Source of the DNA: an uncultured Oscillospiraceae bacterium
Lineage (GTDB): Bacteria > Bacillota > Clostridia > Oscillospirales > Oscillospiraceae
Length of the DNA: 15,847 nucleotides
NCBI GenBank assembly: GCA_910585155.1
Contig: CAJUEC010000047.1
Coordinates: forward strand, 1-15,847
Reading direction: 5' to 3'
Each line of letters begins with the position of its first letter. Within the stretch, counting starts at the first letter, position 1. Under the pieces are notes generated by a model. It made no database searches. It saw only the letters and a program-made list of their open reading frames with translations, and was not told where the DNA came from. Both the position numbers and the translations under genes were made by a program. Positions 1 to 6,940 of this stretch are shown here, in pieces.

Positions 1-269
1 TGGCCCATCTCCCCGCTGTGGTCGTAGCCGGTGATCTCGGACTCCCAATAGCCGCACACAACCTCCAGCGGATTGTCAAAACGGAGCAGAAATTCCACAT
101 CCTCCTCATCGCAGGCGTCCAGCAATTCCTCATGGAGCTGCTGGGCGGCGGTGATCTCCGGGGCCATGGCGATCAGTTCGGAGGCCGTTTTCCCTTGGAG
201 AGATTCTATAAAAGCTGTGTAGTTCTCATCCAGCCGTTTCTTCAGGGCGTCCTTCCGCTCACTGCTCAT
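1..269 (-). CDS. hypothetical accessory protein, 3' end outside window
   Basis: The reading frame starts at an ATG at 269 and is open to the window edge, giving at least 89 residues (begins MSSERKDALKKRLDENY). The start overlaps the stop of the upstream gene by four bases (ATGA), which supports the start and implies coupled translation. The visible part is acidic and probably helical, with a cluster of Asp/Glu near residues 51-58 and the run GYWESEITGYDHSGE close to the edge. I recognise no catalytic motif. It recalls short proteins of unknown function common in Clostridia mobile elements, but I cannot assign a named family safely. Confidence 0.75.
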   Translation of the reverse strand, partial: MSSERKDALKKRLDENYTAFIESLQGKTASELIAMAPEITAAQQLHEELLDACDEEDVEFLLRFDNPLEVVCGYWESEITGYDHSGEMG

Positions 270-1051
270 CGCGCACCCTTGCCTTTCCGGGGAGCCTGCC
301 TGCGGGGCGGGCTGCGCCCAATAGTCTCCTGGTCGGTCTTGACCTGGATGCCCAAGTCCATGGCGTGGCGGATCTCCGCCCACATCCCCTCCGTCCACTC
401 CGCGCCGTAGACATGGACTTCCTGGCAGGATTCCACCAGCCGCAGGCCCATCTCCCGCGCCGCCTGATCCTGCACAGGGTTCTCCGGGTCGGCAATGGGC
501 GGGAACATCAGGTGGGGGCAGACGGGGATGTCGCCCGCCTGGAACACCTCCTGGGCCTTCTGGCGGGCGAACTCGATGTTTTTTTCCACGTCACCCCGGA
601 GGGGAGCGCAGATGTACACCAGTTTGGGGCCGTCCTGGGCGCGCTCCTGCTGCCGGTCCCGGAACACATCCAGATACTGTCTGGCGGCCTGCCGGATCGT
701 CTCATAGTCGGCGGCGGTGGGCTGAAATGCGTACCACTCCGGCTTGCCCTGATACACCCAAATATAGGGGGCCACCCCGTTGCGAAAGTTCGGATTTCCG
801 GGGACAGGCTTCATGCCCAGCAGGTCTTTCAGCTTCAGCACCAGGGTGTCCACCGGCCCGTCCGTGCGGTTCAGGACGGTGATCTTCAGGGAATCGTAGT
901 GATCCGCATAGCCGGTGGTGATAAACTGTGCCCGCACCCGCAGGTCCTTGCCCAGCGTTCCGAGACAGCTCCGGCCCGAATAGGTGGGGTCACGGATCAC
1001 CTGCCCATCCCCGAACACCCGACCCAGCTCCCGTTCAAAGAAATTGCTCAT
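266..1051 (-). CDS. two-part protein with C-terminal DUF4406/nucleoside deoxyribosyltransferase-like domain
   Basis: 261 residues. The ATG at 1051 overlaps the upstream stop by four bases and is preceded by GAAGGTGG. Residues 1-135 form a domain I do not recognise, containing the FITTGYADHYDSLKI stretch. Residues 143-240 look like a small Rossmann-type fold of the DUF4406 / nucleoside 2-deoxyribosyltransferase-like group: LVYICAPLRGD at the first strand, NIEFARQKA on the helix, CPHLMFPP, then WTEGMWAEIRHA. That group includes enzymes and predicted binders acting on nucleosides or nucleotide derivatives, and the substrate here is unknown. The protein ends in a basic tail (RRQAPRKGKGAR). The family call for the C-terminal part rests on motif pattern only. 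Confidence 0.85.
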   Translation of the reverse strand: MSNFFERELGRVFGDGQVIRDPTYSGRSCLGTLGKDLRVRAQFITTGYADHYDSLKITVLNRTDGPVDTLVLKLKDLLGMKPVPGNPNFRNGVAPYIWVYQGKPEWYAFQPTAADYETIRQAARQYLDVFRDRQQERAQDGPKLVYICAPLRGDVEKNIEFARQKAQEVFQAGDIPVCPHLMFPPIADPENPVQDQAAREMGLRLVESCQEVHVYGAEWTEGMWAEIRHAMDLGIQVKTDQETIGRSPPRRQAPRKGKGAR

Positions 1052-1332
1052 TTTCCACCTTCTTTCTCGTAGATGATGTAATATTCGGTATCGTCATTGC
1101 CCCAGCGGATGGTTTCCATGCACTGTAATTCTCTGACCAGCCAGCCCGCGTCACCCATGACGGCGGCCACATCGGCGGCCCGGACACAGCGGACGCTCCG
1201 CTCGACCCAGCTTCCACGGGGCTTGATTTTTGCGGTGAATGCGTTCCGTTTCATCCGCCTGAATGCCGGGGAGGATGCCTCCACAGACATTCCAAAGGTG
1301 GTCCCGCTGAATTCCCTCATATGGAGATCCAT
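1048..1332 (-). CDS. hypothetical protein, 94 aa
   Basis: The frame could start further upstream, but the ATG at 1332 shares one base with the TAA of the preceding gene (TAATG) and follows an AAAAAGG run, so I chose it. It ends with a four-base overlap onto the next gene. The protein is small and basic in the middle (FRRMKRNAFTAKIKPRG) and ends KEGGK, the codons of which also provide the ribosome binding site for the next gene. The C-terminal half (ADVAAVMGDAGWLVRELQ, then TEYYIIYEKE) may form a small alpha/beta fold. No family recognised. Confidence 0.75.
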   Translation of the reverse strand: MDLHMREFSGTTFGMSVEASSPAFRRMKRNAFTAKIKPRGSWVERSVRCVRAADVAAVMGDAGWLVRELQCMETIRWGNDDTEYYIIYEKEGGK

Positions 1333-1520
1333 TATCCTTTTTGCGCCCCCTCGCTGTAAAACGGGCAGGTCATGCACACCGTGCGATTGGGCAGCTCATA
1401 GTGCTTGCCCGTGAACAAGCGCGCCCGGTTTTCACAGCCGCTGGAGACCCGCCAGGGTGCCTGTTTCCGCTTCCGGCTGTGGACGCAGGTCTTATAGCCA
1501 TGCACATTCCTGATCTTCAT
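1332..1520 (-). CDS. small four-cysteine protein, possible zinc binder, 62 aa
   Basis: The ATG at 1520 overlaps the upstream stop by four bases, and the TAA at 1332-1334 touches the next start. Despite its size the tight junctions on both sides argue that it is a real gene. Cysteines at residues 12, 29, 49 and 52, the last two as TVCMTCPFY, give a CX16C plus CX2C pattern that could hold a zinc ion. The first half is strongly basic (HSRKRKQ), which would fit nucleic-acid contact. I know no named family for it, and both metal binding and nucleic-acid contact are inferences. Confidence 0.7.
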   Translation of the reverse strand: MKIRNVHGYKTCVHSRKRKQAPWRVSSGCENRARLFTGKHYELPNRTVCMTCPFYSEGAQKG

Positions 1521-2362
1521 CTGTCCTGTCCTTTGGCCCCACGCTTTTTCTTGGAAGATTTTGCTTGCTCTGCATGGGCCTGGAGAGGTTTCTGGCTGCC
1601 CTCGTCTGCGGCAGGAGCCGCGTCCGGGTCACGGTACTCATAGCTGCTCCCATCCGCAGTCAGGCACAGGTCATAGTCAGAGAGAGCGGCGCCCATGATC
1701 TCCGCCGCCATCTCATAGGCTTCCCGGCTGCCGCCCTCCGGCACGTTGATGTCGATGACCTCGCCGCCCTTCAGCGTCATCTCACCCACGTTGCGCCCGA
1801 TGTCCTCATCCGCCCAACGGTAGGTGATGGTCTGCTCCGGGTACTTTCTGGACAAAAGCGTTATGATTTGCGGGACAGAATTCCAGGCGGTGAAGAACTC
1901 CATGGTATCAGAATCCTTCTCCAGCGGCGGGAATCCGTAAGCGTTCCACTTTGTCCCCCAATTGCGGCTGCACCACTCATACCATGTGGGGCTGCCGAAC
2001 CGCTGGACATTGCTGTATGCCTGTTCACCCAAGGCCCAGGTCATGGGGGCGGCCAACCGCTGTTTTCGGTACAGCCCCTCGCACTTACGAAGGGCCAGCG
2101 CATACTCCGCAGGGGTCAGCCCCGGCTTCTGCCGCTCCAAATCCGTCAACGCCTGATGGTATTCCCGTACCAGCTTCAGGCCCCGATCCGTTCTGGTGCC
2201 GGCCTCCACATCCAACTCCTTGGGCATGGGCAGCAGTTTGTTAAAGTCGATACTGCCCAGAGGCTGGCCCTCCATCCGCATATCCTGGGCCATCTGCTGG
2301 AAAGCGGCCAGCGCCGTGCTGTCCGAACCGAACGTGATCTGATTCGTGATATTGTTTGGCAT
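1517..2362 (-). CDS. Api92-like / DUF1281-type ferredoxin-fold protein
   Basis: 281 residues, start ATG at 2362 after a strong AAAGGAGG site eight bases away. The layout matches the Api92-like family found on plasmids and phages: a MPNNITNQITF opening, DFNKLLPMPKEL near residues 39-50, NWGTKWNAYG at 134-143, and FFTAWNSVPQIITLLSRKYP at 156-175 followed by the TYRWADED strand. The family is predicted to contain a ferredoxin-like fold, and its molecular role is not established. The last 15 residues form a Lys/Arg-rich tail (SSKKKRGAKGQDR) set off by a low-complexity Ala/Glu linker. It ends in a four-base overlap with the next gene. Confidence 0.88.
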   Translation of the reverse strand: MPNNITNQITFGSDSTALAAFQQMAQDMRMEGQPLGSIDFNKLLPMPKELDVEAGTRTDRGLKLVREYHQALTDLERQKPGLTPAEYALALRKCEGLYRKQRLAAPMTWALGEQAYSNVQRFGSPTWYEWCSRNWGTKWNAYGFPPLEKDSDTMEFFTAWNSVPQIITLLSRKYPEQTITYRWADEDIGRNVGEMTLKGGEVIDINVPEGGSREAYEMAAEIMGAALSDYDLCLTADGSSYEYRDPDAAPAADEGSQKPLQAHAEQAKSSKKKRGAKGQDR

Positions 2363-2375
2363 TACGTCCTCCTTT

Positions 2376-2789
2376 TTACCATCGCAGGTGTTCCTCCGCC
2401 CCGCAGCGGCGGCAGGACAGGGTGCTGGTCCCGTTCTCCGGGTCGGCTGTTTCTTTCCACAGATGGCCCTTGGCCTCGCAGACCATCATGGTCTCCAGAC
2501 ACTTCCTGGCCTCAGCGGCGGCCTCCTCCCGGAGCTGTTCCATGGGCGGCACCGGAAGCCCCTGGGCATGATAGTCTCTGATCAAATCCCCAATATCCAT
2601 TTGAAAAAGTTCCAACTCCATATATTGAGCCAGACGCTCCTGCAGCTTTGCTTCGTCCACCACCGGCTCCGTAGGGGCCTCAAATGTTGGGGCGTCAAAT
2701 TCCTGGTATTTGCTTATGATATACACCTCCTGCTTGCGGCAGCGGGGGGCCGTCCAGACAGACAGCCCCCCGCGCACCTTATTTTTCAT
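2376..2789 (-). CDS. small protein with C-terminal zinc-ribbon-like motif; start uncertain
   Basis: The longest sensible form starts at the ATG at 2789, which overlaps the upstream stop by four bases and gives 137 residues. The first 24 residues, however, are read from a GC-rich hairpin and look unnatural. A near-perfect ribosome binding site (GGAGG, 2726-2730) sits eight bases before an ATA codon at 2715-2717, which would open ISKYQEFDAPTFEAPTEP, a much more natural beginning. The real start may therefore be ATA, or a mutated ATG. The C-terminal part carries C104, H109, C126 and C129 (GHLW ... CRRCGAEE), a likely zinc ribbon. The middle is an acidic helix region. Role unknown. Confidence 0.75.
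   Translation of the reverse strand: MKNKVRGGLSVWTAPRCRKQEVYIISKYQEFDAPTFEAPTEPVVDEAKLQERLAQYMELELFQMDIGDLIRDYHAQGLPVPPMEQLREEAAAEARKCLETMMVCEAKGHLWKETADPENGTSTLSCRRCGAEEHLRW
2742..2773 (-). promoter_or_regulatory. GC-rich hairpin ahead of the zinc-ribbon gene's ribosome binding site
   Basis: GCGGGGGGC (2742-2750) and GCCCCCCGC (2765-2773) form a perfect nine-base stem around a 14-base loop. On the minus strand it lies just after the stop of the 145-residue gene and 11 bases before the GGAGG at 2726-2730. No U run follows, so it is more likely an attenuator, a processing or stability hairpin than a full terminator. Its presence suggests that 2718-2786 is untranslated. Confidence 0.5.
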
Positions 2790-3223
2790 TTGCCCGCAGC
2801 CTCCACCGGCCCGTTCCGCTGCAGCCACTCATCGAAGTCCAGGGCGTCCGCCAGCAGGAGCGCCATCTGGTGGATGGCGGCCCGATCCTGGGCATCGTCC
2901 AGCCGGACGGCGGTCTCGAACAGGCCCCAGATTAGTTCGGCGGTCATGGGGCCATCGTAGCACTCCAGGAGCTGATCGTCCGGCAGGGCGGCCCTGCCGC
3001 TGGCTGTCGCCAGCAGTTCCTTCTGGTGCTGGATCAGGGCGGCGCTGCTGTCCGCCAGCTCCTGGGGCAGCTCCCAGGCTTTGACGGTCAGGGCCGCGCC
3101 TGTCTCCAACAGGGACACGTCCGCGGGCTTATCCGGGGTGCCCAGGGCCAGCAGGTTGACCGCCTCCGTGGTGATCTGCAAGAGCAGCTTTTCCGGCGCG
3201 GGGTGGCGCTCGTACCTCGTCAT
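2786..3223 (-). CDS. hypothetical protein, 145 aa
   Basis: I chose the ATG at 3223 (MTRYERHPAPEKLL) because a GAGGAGG site ends nine bases upstream; two earlier ATGs in frame at 3241 and 3244 lie inside or before that site. The sequence is mainly helical and slightly acidic, with no cysteines at conserved spacing and no catalytic signature. It follows a 131-bp gap after the PAPS-reductase-like gene, one of only two sizeable gaps in the block, so it may begin a separately controlled unit. It ends with a four-base overlap. No family recognised. Confidence 0.75.
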   Translation of the reverse strand: MTRYERHPAPEKLLLQITTEAVNLLALGTPDKPADVSLLETGAALTVKAWELPQELADSSAALIQHQKELLATASGRAALPDDQLLECYDGPMTAELIWGLFETAVRLDDAQDRAAIHQMALLLADALDFDEWLQRNGPVEAAGK

Positions 3224-3276
3224 TTCGCTCGTCCTCCTCATCATGATTTTGTGGCAGTGCTGACAGCAACCATACC

Positions 3277-3296
3277 AGCTTTTGCCGGGAAAAGCT
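3277..3296. repeat. short inverted repeat in the 3224-3354 gap
   Basis: AGCTTTT and AAAAGCT, seven bases each, flank a GCCGGG loop. It lies in the 131-bp gap between the PAPS-reductase-like gene and the next gene. No run of T follows on the minus strand, so it is a poor terminator. No convincing promoter was seen in the rest of the gap. Confidence 0.4.
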
Positions 3297-3354
3297 ATTC
3301 ACGATACCCAACAAAAGCAAGGCGCTGAAACCGGGCAATACCAACAATGGCCGG

Positions 3355-4104
3355 CTATGCCGCCTGCCTGGGGGCCGCTTCGCTGTCCTCCAGCCGGAAC
3401 ATGGCGTCGATGTCCGAGAATCGCTGTGTGCGGTTGAACTTTTCCGTTGTTTTGCCGGGAATGGCCTGGAGGGACAGCATCCTGGCCCACAGGTCCGGGT
3501 GGTGGTCGTAGAGGTGGCGCAGTTCCGCCCGCTTGGCGTTGGGGCAGAACCAGCACCCGCCCCGGTCGGTAAAGGTGTAGACAGGCGAAAGGAGTCCCGC
3601 CTTTCGGCAGAACTCCCAAGCATCCTGTTCCGTGAGATCGTATTTTGCCAGCAGGGATACCTGCCTGCCGTCCTCCAGCCGCAGCAGACGTTCCTGCTCA
3701 TCTTTGGCGATGCCGATATATTTGACTGTCTCTGGCGGCAGGGTTTTCTGATACCGCTGGATGGGCCGGACCTTGCAGTCCCGCTGAACAGCGCACCGCC
3801 CACAGATGGGGAAGGAGCGCACCATGCCCTTTTTCGGGCCGCGGGTCACCCGCCCGGTGAACAGCTCCATATAGGTCTTTTCCGAGCGCAGGACGATGAT
3901 CTTGACCCCCATCCGCTCCAGCCTGGGAATGGCGGTATCGTAGATGAAGTCTCGATGCTCCGGCACCTCGCCGGAGATGTCCTTGTCAAACATGACTTCA
4001 CAGTAGACCGCCTCGTCCAGCGGCTCATCATGCTCTTTCGCAAGCAAAATGGTGGCCAGCGAGTCCTTCCCGAAACTCACTGAGGCGATGTGCTTTTCCG
4101 TCAC
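3355..4104 (-). CDS. PAPS-reductase-like PP-loop protein
   Basis: 249 residues starting at a GTG whose bases overlap the metK stop (GTGA). The PP-loop motif SFGKDS at residues 10-15 is the ATP-pyrophosphatase signature of the PAPS reductase / adenine-nucleotide alpha-hydrolase group. Cysteines follow as CGRC (101, 104), C110, and GGCWFCP (184, 187), enough for an iron-sulfur cluster or zinc site, and GIAKDEQER (131-139) lies between. Family members act in sulfate reduction, tRNA thiolation and, in DndC, DNA phosphorothioation. Nothing else of a dnd cluster is visible. Stand-alone versions are common on phages and mobile elements with unproven roles. Coupling to metK hints at sulfur or SAM chemistry. 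Confidence 0.85.
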   Translation of the reverse strand: MTEKHIASVSFGKDSLATILLAKEHDEPLDEAVYCEVMFDKDISGEVPEHRDFIYDTAIPRLERMGVKIIVLRSEKTYMELFTGRVTRGPKKGMVRSFPICGRCAVQRDCKVRPIQRYQKTLPPETVKYIGIAKDEQERLLRLEDGRQVSLLAKYDLTEQDAWEFCRKAGLLSPVYTFTDRGGCWFCPNAKRAELRHLYDHHPDLWARMLSLQAIPGKTTEKFNRTQRFSDIDAMFRLEDSEAAPRQAA

Positions 4105-5249
4105 CGGGCAAACGCCCCAGCCGCCGCCATCTGGCAGGCTTCCGCCAGGACGGCGGCCTGACCCGTCTGCTCCCAGGGGGCGTCCTGGTGGGTGAAGTGG
4201 CCGTAGTTGCAGAGCCGGGCGAAGATGGGCCGGTCCAGCCCCAGGGCAGCGATCATCCCGGCAGGCGTCAGGTTGAACACAGCCCGGACAGCCTGCTCCA
4301 GCACAGCCTCCGGGTACTTCCCGCTCTGGTGGGCGTTGATGTCCACCGCCACCGGCTCGGCCCTGCCGATGGCGTAGGCGAGGCTGACGGTGCATTTTTC
4401 CGCCAGCCCAGCGGCCGCGATGTTCTTGGCGATGTACCGGGCCATGTAGGCCCCGCTGCGGTCCACCTTGCTGCCGTCCTTGCCGGACAGCGCCCCGCCA
4501 CCGTGGGGGGCCAGCCCGCCGTAGGTGTCCGCCATCAGCTTCCGGCCCGTCAGGCCGGTATCCGCCTCGAAGCCGCCCAGCACGAACCGCCCGGAGGGGT
4601 TGACGAACACCCCGGTTTTCGGGTCCGGGTACAGTTCCCGCAGGCTGGGAACAATGACGTGGCGGATGACCTCCCGGCGCAGCCCGTCCAGATCCTTGTC
4701 CTCATCATGCTGGCAGGAGACCACCACCGCGGCGATCCGATAGGGCTTGCCGTCCCGGTACTCCACGGACACCTGGGCTTTGCCGTCCGGCCCCAGGCCC
4801 TGGATGATCCCGGTTTTCCGGGCGTTGGTCAGCAGCAGGGTCAGCCGGTGGGCCAGCACCACAGGCAGGGGCAGCAGTTCCGCCGTCTCCCCGCAGGCAT
4901 AGCCGTACATGATACCCTGGTCCCCGGCGCCCATCTGGGGATCACTTTCCACAGCGCCGGCGATATCGCCGCTTTGGTCGTGGGTGATGACTTCCACCTC
5001 ATAGTCCGAGCCGTAGCCGGTTTCCCGAACAGTGCGGCAGACGATGGCGGGGATGTCCGGCAGCTCGGAGGCGGTGATCTCCCCGGCCACGATGATCTTC
5101 CCCGCGGTGGCCATGACCTCGCAGGCCACGCGGGCGGCGGGGTCGTTGCCCAGACAGGCGTCCAGGACGCTGTCGGCAATGGTGTCGCACAGCTTGTCCG
5201 GGTGGCCCTCGGTGACCGACTCTGCGGTCAGGATGCAGTTATCTTTCAT
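4101..5249 (-). CDS. metK: S-adenosylmethionine synthetase
   Basis: Converts methionine and ATP to S-adenosylmethionine, phosphate and pyrophosphate in the cytosol. 382 residues, within the normal 380-400 range. Signatures are intact: TAESVTEGHPDK at 8-19, GAGDQGIMYGYA at 107-118, and GGGALSGKDGSKVDRSGAYM at 250-269, followed by ARYIAKN. The last motif differs from the usual GGGAFSGKDPTKVDRS at three places, so this is a diverged copy rather than a recent chromosomal pick-up. I chose the ATG at 5249 because AAAAGGGGG precedes it and the family N-terminus fits; it overlaps the upstream gene by 11 bases. Finding metK inside a mobile-element operon, with a methyltransferase upstream, is notable. 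Confidence 0.96.
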   Translation of the reverse strand: MKDNCILTAESVTEGHPDKLCDTIADSVLDACLGNDPAARVACEVMATAGKIIVAGEITASELPDIPAIVCRTVRETGYGSDYEVEVITHDQSGDIAGAVESDPQMGAGDQGIMYGYACGETAELLPLPVVLAHRLTLLLTNARKTGIIQGLGPDGKAQVSVEYRDGKPYRIAAVVVSCQHDEDKDLDGLRREVIRHVIVPSLRELYPDPKTGVFVNPSGRFVLGGFEADTGLTGRKLMADTYGGLAPHGGGALSGKDGSKVDRSGAYMARYIAKNIAAAGLAEKCTVSLAYAIGRAEPVAVDINAHQSGKYPEAVLEQAVRAVFNLTPAGMIAALGLDRPIFARLCNYGHFTHQDAPWEQTGQAAVLAEACQMAAAGAFAR

Positions 5250-5601
5250 AGTGGTTCCCCCTTTTCTTCTTTTGTTCAGATGTTTCATGCTGGATCTGCT
5301 CCCGGCATTGGGGCAGATCGAAGCCCAGGGACAGGATGTCCTTGTCGGACATGGCCAGGGCCTCATGGAGAATGTCGTACAGCTCGGCGCTGTCGTGCTG
5401 CTCCCCCATGTAGCCGATGATGGCATCCATCAGTTCCTGCTGGGGTTCCAGCGCGTCGGCCACGTTGGCCAGCGCGTCGGCGTAGCCGTGGAGCCACGCG
5501 GCATTGTAGCTGTCCTGGTCCGGCTCCCAGCTGGCGCGGAGGCGGGCCAGTTCGGCGGAGGCGGACACCGCCCCGATGCTGGACAGGTCATAGTTGGGCA
5601 T
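5239..5601 (-). CDS. hypothetical protein, 120 aa
   Basis: Starts at the ATG at 5601 behind an AAAGGAGGG site. Predicted mostly helical and acidic (ELARLRASWEPDQDSYNAAWLHGYADALANV), with no signal peptide, membrane segment or recognised motif. It ends in a Lys/Arg-rich tail (SEQKKKRGNHYER) whose codons double as the metK ribosome binding site, and it overlaps metK by 11 bases. The tight link suggests co-expression with metK, but no function can be assigned. Confidence 0.8.
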   Translation of the reverse strand: MPNYDLSSIGAVSASAELARLRASWEPDQDSYNAAWLHGYADALANVADALEPQQELMDAIIGYMGEQHDSAELYDILHEALAMSDKDILSLGFDLPQCREQIQHETSEQKKKRGNHYER

Positions 5602-5634
5602 AGGTTCCCTCCTTTGGGCGAGGGGGGAACGGAG

Positions 5635-6042
5635 TCACCGCTCCCCCCTTGTCATGTTCTTGGCTGGCGGCTTTTTCTTCTTCCCTGAAGATCTTTCCTG
5701 GGGTGGCTGTTCCTTGGCCGCCGTGACGATCATCACGTTGTCATACAGATTTTTGTACCGCTGGATCTGCTCGTCTGTTAAAGAGACAAACTGTTCCCCG
5801 CTTATCCCGGCGATGAAAAACGTGCCGTGGAGGATATCCAGCGGTACCAGCCCACCCTCATCCAGCAAGGGGCGGTTGTATGGCAGACCCAGGAGCTTCC
5901 CCTGCTCATTGCAGACGATGGCTTCTCTCTCAAAGGAAACGGATTCAATGTATCCGTCCACGGTCTGCTGCATGGCCTCCAGCGTATCGGGGATCTCCCG
6001 CACCTCGCAGGGCTTCATCGGTTCCACCACTAAAACTTTCAT
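5635..6042 (-). CDS. DUF3846 family protein
   Basis: 135 residues. It begins MKVLVVEPMKPCEVREI and carries the DUF3846 pattern: YIESVSF near residue 31, ICNEEGK-like VCNEQGKLLGLPYNRPL at 43-59, and the strand ILHGTFFIAGI at 70-80. DUF3846 proteins are widespread on phages and conjugative elements of Firmicutes and have no assigned activity. The ATG at 6042 overlaps the previous stop by four bases and follows GAGGTGA. The C-terminus is a Lys-rich tail (SSGKKKKPPAKNMTRGER). A 33-base spacer separates it from the next gene. Confidence 0.85.
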   Translation of the reverse strand: MKVLVVEPMKPCEVREIPDTLEAMQQTVDGYIESVSFEREAIVCNEQGKLLGLPYNRPLLDEGGLVPLDILHGTFFIAGISGEQFVSLTDEQIQRYKNLYDNVMIVTAAKEQPPQERSSGKKKKPPAKNMTRGER

Positions 6043-6518
6043 GCTCGTTCACCTCGGTTTTTCTTCTTTTTTGCCCTTTTGCGATAGGCATAGTTAAAAT
6101 CCGGCGTGGGCAGGTCCTCCCTCATCCGATCTTTCTGATAGCAGAAAATGTAGAATTTCTTCTTTTGGGGGAAAAACCGCAAATGATAGCGGTATCGCTG
6201 GGTGTCGATGCGGAAGGCGTAAAAGGTCCGCCTGTCGTACATCCGTGCCTGGGGATGTGCCAGACAGAATTGCAGCATAGACTGGAAATTTTCCAGCGGC
6301 CCGCTGCGTTGCAGCATTTCAAACAGATTCCACAGTTCCGCGTCAAAGGCTGGCGATTGCAGCAGTTTGTTCCCTTCGAGCCAATCCGTTGTCAGCCCAC
6401 CGCCGTCAAATGCGCCCCGCAGGCAGCCCACGCGGGCGGTCTCCTGGAGTTTGGTCGTGAACAGCGGGGAGACATCACCCTCCGGTACATCGAAAAACGG
6501 ATATTTTTCACCGCTCAT
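6039..6518 (-). CDS. hypothetical protein, 159 aa
   Basis: Two ATGs are possible, 6533 and 6518. I chose 6518 because the purine-rich AAGGATGGG lies at a usable distance before it, and the resulting 11-base overlap with the upstream gene recurs elsewhere in this operon. The C-terminal half is rich in Tyr, Phe and Arg (YDRRTFYAFRIDTQRYRYHLRFF), suggesting a small beta-rich domain, and ends in a strongly basic tail (RKRAKKKKNRGERA). No family recognised. Nucleic-acid binding is possible from charge alone. Confidence 0.75.
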   Translation of the reverse strand: MSGEKYPFFDVPEGDVSPLFTTKLQETARVGCLRGAFDGGGLTTDWLEGNKLLQSPAFDAELWNLFEMLQRSGPLENFQSMLQFCLAHPQARMYDRRTFYAFRIDTQRYRYHLRFFPQKKKFYIFCYQKDRMREDLPTPDFNYAYRKRAKKKKNRGERA

Positions 6519-6903
6519 GGCGCTTTTTCCCATCCTTTTGGGGCTGCGGCGCCGGCGCTTGGGGAACAGGCGGGCGTTCCTGCTCCCGATCCATCTCCCG
6601 CAGCATCTTCAGCGTCTCCCGGAAAGCCAGATACCGCTGAATCTGTCGGGGGTCATCGGTCAGGGTGTAGACTGTCTCCCACAGGGGACTCCCGTGGTAG
6701 CTTACGTCCTCCTGCACAACGAGGGCGGGGTGGTCCCCGCCCTCGTCCAGCATGATGCGCTGATCCCGGCACTCCTCAGCGTGGCTGTAGAGGCCGTAGG
6801 CCACGCCAATGACCTTCATGGCCTCCAGCGCGTCCACGGTGGTATAGACGCTGCCGGTGCTGATATGCACCTCGCCGGTCAAAGAGATTTTTTTACTGGA
6901 CAT
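6508..6903 (-). CDS. hypothetical protein, 131 aa
   Basis: Starts at the ATG at 6903 behind GGAGGAG. The N-terminal 60 residues (ISLTGEVHISTGSVYTTVDALEAMKVIGVAYGLY) look like a compact alpha/beta unit, followed by a helix (QIQRYLAFRETLKMLREMDREQE) and a proline-rich linker (PPVPQAPAPQPQ). It ends in the basic tail QKDGKKRHER. It overlaps the next gene by 11 bases. No motif points to an activity. Confidence 0.75.
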   Translation of the reverse strand: MSSKKISLTGEVHISTGSVYTTVDALEAMKVIGVAYGLYSHAEECRDQRIMLDEGGDHPALVVQEDVSYHGSPLWETVYTLTDDPRQIQRYLAFRETLKMLREMDREQERPPVPQAPAPQPQKDGKKRHER

Positions 6904-6919
6904 AGTGTTTCTCCTCCCA

Positions 6920-6940
6920 TCATGACCTCAGCGGTCATGA
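6920..6940. repeat. inverted repeat centred on the cyclotransferase stop codon
   Basis: TCATGACC (6920-6927) and GGTCATGA (6933-6940) are perfect eight-base arms around TCAGC. The structure sits at the end of the cyclotransferase-like gene and before the GGAGGAG site of the next gene. It could form a small hairpin in the mRNA between the two genes. Role unproven. Confidence 0.4.

Noticed and set aside
3224..3354. Hydrophobic open frame (VLPGFSALLLLGIVNSF) in the gap after the PAPS-reductase-like gene
   Set aside because: No start codon with a ribosome binding site, and the frame continues into the next gene as a shadow; probably chance.
3355..4104. Reading the PP-loop protein as DndC of a DNA phosphorothioation system
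   Set aside because: No DndA, DndB, DndD or DndE gene is nearby and the protein is shorter than DndC; stand-alone PAPS-reductase-like proteins are common on mobile elements.
4188..5420. 410-codon open frame on the plus strand opposite metK
   Set aside because: It mirrors the intact metK coding strand, has Pro/Gly/Arg/His-rich composition typical of an antisense shadow in GC-rich DNA, and shows no domain.
5621..5649. Hairpin-like AGGGGGG / CCCCCCT repeat around the DUF3846 stop codon
   Set aside because: The G-rich arms come from the ribosome-binding-like and Gly/Glu codons, the 15-base loop is long, and no U run follows, so a terminator is not supported.
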